21,077 bases of DNA, taken from positions 1-21,077 of the forward strand of contig CASEEB010000100.1 in assembly GCA_949286815.1 (NCBI GenBank), given 5' to 3'. Position numbers and translations under genes: made by a program. This document shows, in pieces, positions 17,101-21,077 of this stretch; the first letter of the stretch is position 1, and the number at the start of each line of letters is the position of its first letter. The notes below the pieces were generated by a model, which worked only from the letters and a program-made list of their open reading frames with translations, made no database searches and was not told the origin of the DNA. The stretch comes from an uncultured Eubacteriales bacterium. Its GTDB lineage: Bacteria > Bacillota > Clostridia > Oscillospirales > CAG-272.

Positions 17101-17555
17101 ACACGTTCAATTGACGCCGCCTTGCCCTCAACAGGGTAATACTCTATTACTATCGTGTATTTGGCGGTCGACGGCACGTTGATCTTCCAAGAAACCGTTC
17201 CCGAAGTCGGAGTATATATGGCCTGAACCCCGTCATACTCCTTGATGCTCCAATCGGCAGTAGTCTGGTCAAGCACCAAGTTGGACTCATCGGCGGCGTC
17301 TATGACAATTTCTTCCTCTGCCACCGGCACATCCGGGTATCTCGCGATATATTCTTCATAGGAAATCGCGTTCAGCAGCTCTTTTATTTCATCAAGAGTG
17401 CTGTCGGTTACCGATGATGTGTCGCTGTCTTCCGCCACGGTGTCTTCCGAGGCGGAATCCGCCGCAAAGACAGTCACCGAAAGACTACTCAACACAAACA
17501 TCAAAGAAAGAAACAACGCCGTAAATCTTTGAAATTTCGTTTTCCTCATCTTCAA
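14139..17555 (-). CDS. Very large extracellular solute-binding protein with duplicated carbohydrate-binding-like modules
   Basis: This 1138-aa protein is nearly three times the usual sugar-binding protein. The signal peptide (about 1-32, VFA-AD) lacks a lipobox Cys, so it is not a standard lipoprotein. Two related beta modules follow: one at about 65-298 and one from about 303. They share SYEEYIA (65 and 303), TVSWKINV/TVSYKFKV (120 and 371) and VPFKEA/VPFEEA (159 and 422). A helical stretch at about 474-588 interrupts the second module before its last strand (LQIDYIMIQSPEA). A family-1 binding-protein domain spans about 640-1030, with IEVWLATGRDQT, LLPSVLAGQGPDVY, GLPETQSFPMMFVRTDIL, IPKTWDDV and AWEYMKWYTG as landmarks. 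A helical tail of about 100 residues ends the chain. The TTG start at 17555 has AGGAGG (17563-17568) seven bases away; the ATG two codons later would be 13 bases away. As first gene of the operon it should serve one or both permease pairs; the ligand is unknown. Confidence 0.9.
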   Translation of the reverse strand: MKMRKTKFQRFTALFLSLMFVLSSLSVTVFAADSASEDTVAEDSDTSSVTDSTLDEIKELLNAISYEEYIARYPDVPVAEEEIVIDAADESNLVLDQTTADWSIKEYDGVQAIYTPTSGTVSWKINVPSTAKYTIVIEYYPVEGKAASIERVLKINNNVPFKEARYLTFVKNWVNDYEDAVYNGDTAVSTVKAEGENAGLTAYESDGKLYFEYPDVWTQAISEFCTKYGLRFMKLDVENNELRPESVQSPEWTTYTVSDSTGYVSSAFEFVLEEGEVILTLEGKNEPMAIKSIKLCPSESLPSYEEYIAQYASKPNGTSQIKLESEYTSSTSDKTIYAVEDRSSAATSPADVSRTVLNTIGGEKWQTAGQTVSYKFKVDSDGLYDIVTRFRQNVLDGMYVNRIMYIYSEGLEEGEEGYYNGVPFEEAKSIAYSFDDSWQVTALTNGSSEESYKIFFKAGVTYEIKFEVTLGRMGDIINRVQTSLDRINNDYLTIMQLTGANPDKYRDYGFSRIMPDTLIDMVLQARELEAVAEILTEFSGQKSSNVGTLQKVAALLREMGTNEDEIARNLARLKSYVGTLGTFLSDARTQPLQIDYIMIQSPEAEMPKATTNFFVSIFHELKSFFWSFFRDYDSMGSLSDNATENIEVWLATGRDQTQVTRNLINNDFTPESGVSVDLKLVAVGTLLPSVLAGQGPDVYHGLSQDDTINYAIRSAILAVDEFDDFNEVTDSFTDSAMLVLGINDPDGTMHYYGLPETQSFPMMFVRTDILADLDLEIPKTWDDVKAAIPVLQSHNMEIGLTTEYRIFLYQMGGELFADEGMRINLDSSVGLSSFEMMCNMFTMYKFPYTYDAANRFRTGELPIIIADYTTLYNQLKVFATEIEGLWQFVPLPGIVDENGNINNSSISTVTALVMVRGAEDVKDSAWEYMKWYTGADCQTEYTNEMVAVLGPSAKHPTANRYALESLPWTTDEYEQIRLQFNNLAAVPNYPGAYILARYTNFAFLSAYNDNADPSDALLSYINIINKEITRKREEFGLETLEQGQTLAQKRLDQAQAAADLLNEKWSSNSAIVDEVHSAIRSDDIVTMRNMSEKVMGLTDENSAVNLRLSPDIEELSEKELLYYIAEALSDAADALATY

Positions 17556-17997
17556 AACTTTTCCTCCTGCAAATTTTTTGCGACACAGCGCGGAAAATCA
17601 CTGTATCCATTTAGGTTTTGCGCCCCGTCAACAGCCGCCCGCCGCGAATATCGCCCGCCGATCCCGGATAAATATCCGCAAGCATCCCGCTACGGATGCA
17701 GTGCCGCGGAACGCCGTAAAGACGGCTTCGACTGCGCATTTGCGTCTCCGCATTAATCGGTCAAAGTTCCGACAATGATTGACATGCCGCCACGGACAGA
17801 CCTCCGCGTTTGCAAACCCGAGCGCCGTTAAGTTCCAACGGCGCGCCGTCTTAAACGCAGTGGCTTTCATCGGTTTTCTTCTATTTATTAAATGCAGGTC
17901 GAATACGAGCAGAACCTGCTTTAAAGTAGAAAAAAGCACTTTACAATGTCCAAGATGCCACACAGCAGCAACGGTATGCAAAGTATCCTAAATTTAC
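17556..17997 (-). promoter_or_regulatory. Long GC-rich, hairpin-dense leader of the ABC operon (candidate structured RNA)
   Basis: Between the operon promoter and the first codon lie about 440 bases with no convincing gene. I count about 58% G+C over 17641-17820, against about 23% over 18241-18300 in the same intergenic space. Hairpins read directly include GCAGGT/ACCTGC (17894-17899 and 17914-17919), the perfect 8-bp GCGCCGTT/AACGGCGC (17822-17829 and 17837-17844), GTTTGCAAAC (17808-17817), GCCGT/ACGGC (17713-17726), GCATCC/GGATGC (17682-17699) and CGGATA/TATCCG (17665-17678). Such an island in AT-rich surroundings suggests a folded RNA: a cis-acting leader, a riboswitch or an independent small RNA. 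It matches no riboswitch core that I recognise. The operon ribosome-binding site at 17563-17568 is just behind the small hairpin GCAAA-AAA-TTTGC. Confidence 0.5.
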
Positions 17998-18003
17998 TTT
18001 ATT

Positions 18004-18032
18004 ATAATACCACATCAAACCGGTTTTGTCAA
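18004..18032 (-). promoter_or_regulatory. Sigma-A-type promoter of the ABC operon
   Basis: On the - strand, a perfect TTGACA (18027-18032) is followed after exactly 17 bases by TATTAT (18004-18009). Transcription should start near 17997. This is the best promoter match in the gap upstream of the solute-binding protein gene and points straight into it. Confidence 0.8.
18017..18026. promoter_or_regulatory. Operator-like palindrome inside the promoter spacer
   Basis: AAACCGGTTT is a perfect 10-bp palindrome sitting between the -35 and -10 boxes of the operon promoter. Even palindromes with a central CG are typical operators of LacI-family sugar repressors, and this position would block RNA polymerase. 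The palindrome is seen; the regulator is inferred, and no regulator gene is in the window. Confidence 0.45.
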
Positions 18033-18039
18033 GTATCAG

Positions 18040-18114
18040 AATGTTCACAAAGTTTTCACTTCCCACCTTCATGTGCGGTTTTGTAAATGTCACAAAATGT
18101 TCACACAATTTCAT
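18040..18114 (-). repeat. Repeated TTGTGAACATT-type motif upstream of the operon promoter
   Basis: Two similar stretches, 18040-18059 and 18096-18114, share AATGTTCACA followed by an AT-rich TTTCA. On the - strand they read TGTGAACATT in the same direction. A shorter relative, ATGTCACA, lies between them at 18087-18094. The nearer copy begins about 43 bases before the predicted start of transcription, where activators commonly bind. Direct-repeat sites suit AraC-type or similar regulators, but this is inference. Confidence 0.4.
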
Positions 18115-18500
18115 ATTTTGATTTTTATCTGTGGGAAAAATCACTTATAAAAGCATTATGTGAATTTAATTCACCAATCTTTTGCGATATGACTTTCGGA
18201 TTTGCTTTTCAGAATGCCATAATCGCATATTTTCTACATATACTTCGGTTTACAAATTGCAAAGTAAATTATATTTACCATTTCATTTTCTTGTTGAATT
18301 TATCAATAACATTCATCTGGCAAATCAAGGGTTTTCTTTTATGCTTTTTGCACAATTTCAGGGTCAAAATTTCTACGCATATACAAATTGCACAAAAATA
18401 AAAGATTGAACTCTTATTTTTATTTTTTAAATCGGAGTTCATATTTTCAGCCCAATTTATCAAAAAGTTATTTTCAAAACGCGCGTTATTATTGCCCGGG
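18060..18500. other. AT-rich intergenic stretch without a supported gene
   Basis: This divergent spacer is strongly AT-rich. Apart from the upstream repeat copy at 18096-18114, I see one operator-like palindrome (18160-18174). There is also a loose 7-bp inverted repeat, TGAACTC/GAGTTCA (18407-18413 and 18435-18441), with a 21-nt loop. A 104-codon open frame at 18087-18401 has no ribosome-binding site and AT-driven composition, so I do not call it. Confidence 0.6.
18160..18174. promoter_or_regulatory. 15-bp perfect palindrome, operator-like
   Basis: GTGAATT-T-AATTCAC is a perfect inverted repeat with one central base. Its half-site, TGTGAA when the preceding T is included, recurs in the direct repeats at 18040-18059 and 18096-18114, so one regulator may bind all three. 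It is far (about 160 bases) upstream of the ABC promoter and about 330 bases before the methyltransferase promoter. Confidence 0.35.
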
Positions 18501-18529
18501 TTGAATTTGTAAGAATTATATGTTATAAT
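18501..18529 (+). promoter_or_regulatory. Sigma-A promoter with extended -10 for the methyltransferase gene
   Basis: TTGAAT (18501-18506), a 17-bp spacer and TATAAT (18524-18529) preceded by TG one base upstream (TGTTATAAT) form a near-ideal promoter. Transcription should begin near 18536. Confidence 0.8.
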
Positions 18530-18539
18530 ATTTTATCAC

Positions 18540-18558
18540 CTTCTGAAAGCGTCAGAAG
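18540..18558 (+). promoter_or_regulatory. 5' UTR hairpin before the methyltransferase gene
   Basis: CTTCTGA (18540-18546) and TCAGAAG (18552-18558) make a perfect 7-bp stem with loop AAGCG, within a few bases of the predicted transcript start. It ends before the AAAGGAG ribosome-binding site. Such 5'-end hairpins often protect mRNA; here that is a guess. Confidence 0.45.
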
Positions 18559-18585
18559 CAAACCTTACAAAGGAGCGGATACATA

Positions 18586-20034
18586 ATGAAACTTACCGCA
18601 AACACAGAGCCCGAAAAAGAAGAAAGCTCAGAATCCCAAAAAGAAAACCCGCATAGAACAAATTCCGCAAACGCAAACGCGCAAAATGTCAAAGAGGCAA
18701 AAGCCAAAGCATTAAATCCCATTCCCGCGCAGCCGTCCAGCAATATTTCAGCGGACGCCAATGAAATATACGTCAAAGCAAACCGGAGCACGGACGGTTT
18801 GCCCAAAATAAAATTAACCGTAAGCGAAAAAGCGGAAAAGTCCCTGAGAGGAGGACACGTCTGGGTTTACCGCGACGAGATCAAGGACATCTGCGGCGAT
18901 TTCGAAAACGGAGACATCGCGGACGTATATTCGCAGAATGCCAAATATCTCGGCTCAGGATTTCTCAATCTCAATTCAAAAATCGCGGTCCGTATCATTT
19001 CAAAAAACCGAAATGATCGCTTTACACCGGAATTCTGGAAAAGGCGAATAAGATATTCGGTTTCTTACCGGAAAGCGGTAATGAACGATGAGGATTTTAA
19101 ATGCTGCCGGCTGATTTTCGGAGAAGCGGACACGTTTCCGGGGCTTGTCGTTGACCGCTACAACGATATACTGTCGGTTCAGGTTACCTCTCTCGGAATC
19201 GAAAAAATAAAGGACATAATATTCCCCGCCCTCATTAATGTGCTCAGAGACGAATTCGGGGTGTATATCAGGGCAATCTATGAGAGAAACGACCTGAATA
19301 TCAGAACACTCGAGGGAATGAAAGAATACAAATCGTTTTACAGTTCGCCCTCATCCGAGATAAAGCTTGCGAACGACCCGGACGGTATAACCATCATAAA
19401 AGAAAATAACATTATGTATGAGGTCGACTATATAAACGGGCAAAAAACGGGATTTTTTCTGGATCAGAAATACAACCGGGCAGCCATTCAAAACATAGCC
19501 AAGGACAAGCAGGTCCTCGATTGTTTTACTCACACCGGTTCATTCGGACTTAACGCCGCGTTCGCGGGCGCCGAGCATGTAACAAGCGTCGATATATCTG
19601 CAAGCGCGCTGGAAACCGCGCGAAAAAACGCCGCGTTAAATCATCTTGAAGATAAAATAACATATGTACAGTCGGACGTATTTGATTTTCTCGATAATTT
19701 AATCAAAAACAAAGAAAGCAGGTACAATTTTGTAATACTCGACCCTCCTCCCTTCGCAAAAAGCAGAAGTATTTTGAGAAACGCGATCAAAGGCTATCGG
19801 GAATTAAACCGGAAAGCCATGCAGATACTGCCCAGAGGCGGATATCTCGCCACCTGCTCATGCTCGCATTTCATGACAGATGCATATTTCAGACAAATGC
19901 TGCATAATGCCGCGTCCGACGCGAGTGTTTCCCTGCGTCAGGTTGACGCGCGCGCTCAGTCGCCGGACCACCCGATTTTATGGAATGTACCCGAGACAAA
20001 TTATCTTAAATTTTATATTTTTCAAATCGTTTAA
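18586..20034 (+). CDS. PUA-domain SAM-dependent rRNA methyltransferase (RlmI/YwbD family)
   Basis: This 482-aa enzyme should methylate a 23S rRNA base using S-adenosylmethionine. A PUA domain begins near residue 74 (IKLTVSEKAEKSLRGGHVWVYRDEI) and runs to about 140. A linker with FPGLVVDRY (184-192) follows. The Rossmann methyltransferase domain has the conserved GQKTGFFLDQKYNR (285-298), motif I LDCFTHTGSFGLNAA (311-325), the acidic VDIS (335-338) and the catalytic-loop DPPPFAKS (386-393). E. coli RlmI makes m5C and lacks about the first 73 residues seen here, which are Ser/Asn/Glu/Lys-rich, low in complexity and probably disordered. The Bacillus homologue YwbD has been linked to a different base (RlmQ, m7G), so I give no symbol. 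AAAGGAG precedes ATG 18586. A later start near residue 74 is not supported, as no ATG with a good site is seen there. Confidence 0.9.
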   Translation: MKLTANTEPEKEESSESQKENPHRTNSANANAQNVKEAKAKALNPIPAQPSSNISADANEIYVKANRSTDGLPKIKLTVSEKAEKSLRGGHVWVYRDEIKDICGDFENGDIADVYSQNAKYLGSGFLNLNSKIAVRIISKNRNDRFTPEFWKRRIRYSVSYRKAVMNDEDFKCCRLIFGEADTFPGLVVDRYNDILSVQVTSLGIEKIKDIIFPALINVLRDEFGVYIRAIYERNDLNIRTLEGMKEYKSFYSSPSSEIKLANDPDGITIIKENNIMYEVDYINGQKTGFFLDQKYNRAAIQNIAKDKQVLDCFTHTGSFGLNAAFAGAEHVTSVDISASALETARKNAALNHLEDKITYVQSDVFDFLDNLIKNKESRYNFVILDPPPFAKSRSILRNAIKGYRELNRKAMQILPRGGYLATCSCSHFMTDAYFRQMLHNAASDASVSLRQVDARAQSPDHPILWNVPETNYLKFYIFQIV

Positions 20035-20049
20035 ATCGGCCATTGCAAC

Positions 20050-20086
20050 AATAAATTGATTTTTAAATTTATTATTAATATTTTTT
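20050..20086 (+). terminator. Weak AT-only terminator after the methyltransferase gene
   Basis: AATAAATT (20050-20057) can pair with AATTTATT (20066-20073), eight A-T pairs with an 8-nt loop, and a six-T run follows at 20081-20086 after a short gap. The stem is unstable, so this is tentative. It is the only terminator-like structure between the two genes. Confidence 0.3.
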
Positions 20087-20140
20087 ACCGATACCGAGTC
20101 CGTATAATTCGGCTTAAACAAATCTTAATTTTTACATATA

Positions 20141-20169
20141 TTGATTTTTAAAAATATTCGGTATATAAT
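20141..20169 (+). promoter_or_regulatory. Sigma-A promoter for the response-regulator gene
   Basis: TTGATT (20141-20146), a 17-bp spacer and a perfect TATAAT (20164-20169) lie about 160 bases before the response-regulator ATG. Transcription should start near 20176. Confidence 0.75.
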
Positions 20170-20175
20170 AAAATC

Positions 20176-20330
20176 ATCATCCGGCGAAATTCAAACGCAA
20201 GCAGTGCCGAATGTTGTCTTTTCAATAAAGCAGCCGCGGGTTAAAAATCCGCATATCAATGAATTTAAAGACAAAAATCGAATAAGCCACATGCGGCTAT
20301 TGCCGCAAGGATATCAAAGAAAGGACAATT
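20176..20330 (+). promoter_or_regulatory. Leader of the response-regulator gene with mutually exclusive small hairpins
   Basis: TGCGGC (20292-20297), loop TATT and GCCGCA (20302-20307) form a perfect 6-bp hairpin 23 bases before ATG 20331. An earlier GCCGC at 20233-20237 could pair instead with the same GCGGC, and a small GCGGG/TCCGC hairpin (20236-20240 and 20248-20252) competes with that. The ribosome-binding site AAAGGA follows. Alternative pairing is visible, but a control role is only a possibility. Confidence 0.3.
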
Positions 20331-21023
20331 ATGTACAATATACTGATATGCGATGACGAACGTGATATAGTAAGATCTTTGGAAATTTATTTAAAAGCGG
20401 AAAACTACAACACATTCTGCGCTTATAACGGAAAAGAAGCGCTTGAAATCGTATCGCAAAACGATATCCATCTCGTATTAATGGATATCATGATGCCGGA
20501 AACCGACGGCATCTCCGCAATGATAGAGCTCAGAAAAAGCACAAATATACCGGTCATATTATTGACCGCAAAAAGTGAGGACAGCGATAAAATTCTGGGG
20601 CTTAACGTCGGCGCCGACGATTATATAACCAAGCCCTTCAATCCCGTCGAGCTTCTGGCAAGAGTGCGTTCCTGTCTGCGCAGATATATGCAGCTCGGAG
20701 GCGGAACGCTCAAAACCGCACAGATAACCATTGGTGAAATAACCCTTGACGACAATGAAAAAAGCGTTACGGTGGGAAACGAGCCGGTAAGTCTGACGCC
20801 TACCGAGTTCGAGATTCTTAAGCTTTTTATGACCAATCCGGGAAAGGTTTTTTCGCCGAAGGAAATTTACAAGCAGGTCTGGAACGACCTGCCGTACGGC
20901 TCCGAGGGAACTGTAGCCGTTCACATAAGACACCTCCGCGAAAAAATCGAGATAAACCCCGCCGACCCAAGATACCTCAAGGTAGTATGGGGACAGGGAT
21001 ATAAGATGGACAATACAAAATAA
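20331..21023 (+). CDS. OmpR/PhoB-family two-component response regulator
   Basis: This 230-aa cytoplasmic transcription factor has a complete receiver domain (1-118) with acidic residues Asp8 and Asp9, the phospho-acceptor Asp52 in LMDIMMPETDG, Thr79 in ILLTAK and Lys101 in DYITKPFNP. A winged-helix DNA-binding domain (about 128-228) has LTPTEFEILKLFMTNPGKVFS (155-175) and TVAVHIRHLREKIE (194-207) and ends VVWGQGYKM. Length and motifs are fully typical. AAAGGA sits at good spacing before ATG. The partner kinase is not in the window but probably starts just beyond its end. The regulon cannot be deduced; note that the nearest large operon needing a regulator is the divergent ABC system, but no link is shown. 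Confidence 0.94.
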   Translation: MYNILICDDERDIVRSLEIYLKAENYNTFCAYNGKEALEIVSQNDIHLVLMDIMMPETDGISAMIELRKSTNIPVILLTAKSEDSDKILGLNVGADDYITKPFNPVELLARVRSCLRRYMQLGGGTLKTAQITIGEITLDDNEKSVTVGNEPVSLTPTEFEILKLFMTNPGKVFSPKEIYKQVWNDLPYGSEGTVAVHIRHLREKIEINPADPRYLKVVWGQGYKMDNTK

Positions 21024-21070
21024 AATTTTCCGACTATATAGACCCTTTTATAATTCCGTAAATCAATTGC

Positions 21071-21077
21071 AAAGAGG
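21071..21077 (+). promoter_or_regulatory. Shine-Dalgarno-like site at the window end
   Basis: The window ends in AAAGAGG, 48 bases after the response-regulator stop. No start codon with usable spacing occurs before it, so it is probably the ribosome-binding site of the next gene, expected to be the sensor histidine kinase. Confidence 0.4.

Noticed and set aside
17858..17864. GCCACTG, as in the cobalamin riboswitch core
   Set aside because: The flanking conserved parts of that riboswitch (GGGAA block, GCCAGGA-ACC) are not found around it, so the heptamer is likely chance.
17628..17981. 117-codon open frame on the - strand inside the operon leader
   Set aside because: Rich in Arg, Cys and His with no domain-like pattern and no good ribosome-binding site. 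It overlaps a dense set of hairpins, and other frames of the same DNA are open too, as expected for GC-rich non-coding sequence. A conserved frame in relatives would reverse this.
18087..18401. 104-codon open frame in the AT-rich spacer
   Set aside because: Composition is what AT-rich DNA gives by chance (Phe, Ile, Leu, Asn, Lys), no ribosome-binding site is present, and it overlaps the candidate upstream repeats.
18544..18558. Possible catabolite-repression (cre) site TGAAAGCG
   Set aside because: Only the left half fits the consensus; the right half does not, and the sequence is better explained as one arm and loop of a perfect hairpin.
1..21077. CRISPR arrays, tRNA or rRNA genes, insertion sequences, phage genes
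   Set aside because: No regular spaced repeats, no cloverleaf or rRNA sequence, no transposase or integrase-like protein and no terminal inverted repeats were seen on either strand.

Overview
The window looks like a chromosomal piece of an anaerobic, spore-forming Firmicute of the class Clostridia (Oscillospiraceae/Ruminococcaceae-like). The reasons are a YtfJ/GerW-type sporulation gene next to an S11 D-Ala-D-Ala carboxypeptidase and an RluB-type pseudouridine synthase, strong AGGAGG ribosome-binding sites, AT-rich spacers around moderately GC coding DNA, and an ATPase-less sugar ABC operon of a type seen in gut clostridia. No tRNA, rRNA, CRISPR array, transposase or phage gene was seen.

Region 1 (1-3520, + strand) is housekeeping and sporulation: the last bases of an upstream gene, ytfJ, a secreted D,D-carboxypeptidase, rluB, and a small GNAT-like protein translationally coupled to rluB by a 4-nt overlap. 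It closes with a terminator at 3484-3520. The carboxypeptidase ribosome-binding site lies inside an imperfect 46-nt hairpin.

Region 2 (3584-18114, - strand) is the main feature: one seven-gene operon read right to left. The order is a very large solute-binding protein (1138 aa), a MalF-like and a MalG-like permease, a membrane protein combining NHL-type beta-propeller repeats, a TPR and a YIP1 domain (712 aa), a giant secreted DUF5696-type protein (1422 aa), then a second MalF-like and MalG-like permease pair. There is no ABC ATPase and only one binding protein for two permease pairs. I infer a carbohydrate-uptake system in which surface proteins bind or process a glycan, the two heterodimers import products, and a shared MsmX/MsiK-type ATPase encoded elsewhere powers both. 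The substrate cannot be read from the sequence. The operon has a canonical promoter at 18004-18032 with a palindrome in its spacer and repeated TGTGAA motifs upstream. About 440 nt of unusually GC-rich, hairpin-dense leader precede the first codon. A strong hairpin at 3584-3616 ends the operon.

Region 3 (18501-21077, + strand) holds a PUA plus Rossmann rRNA methyltransferase of the RlmI/YwbD family with its own extended -10 promoter, then an OmpR-family response regulator with its own promoter and a leader of about 155 nt. The window stops on a Shine-Dalgarno-like AAAGAGG, so the partner histidine kinase probably starts just past the end.

The best candidates for something undescribed are the combination of a dual permease pair, one binding protein, DUF5696 and NHL-TPR-YIP1, and the GC-rich structured leader upstream of it.
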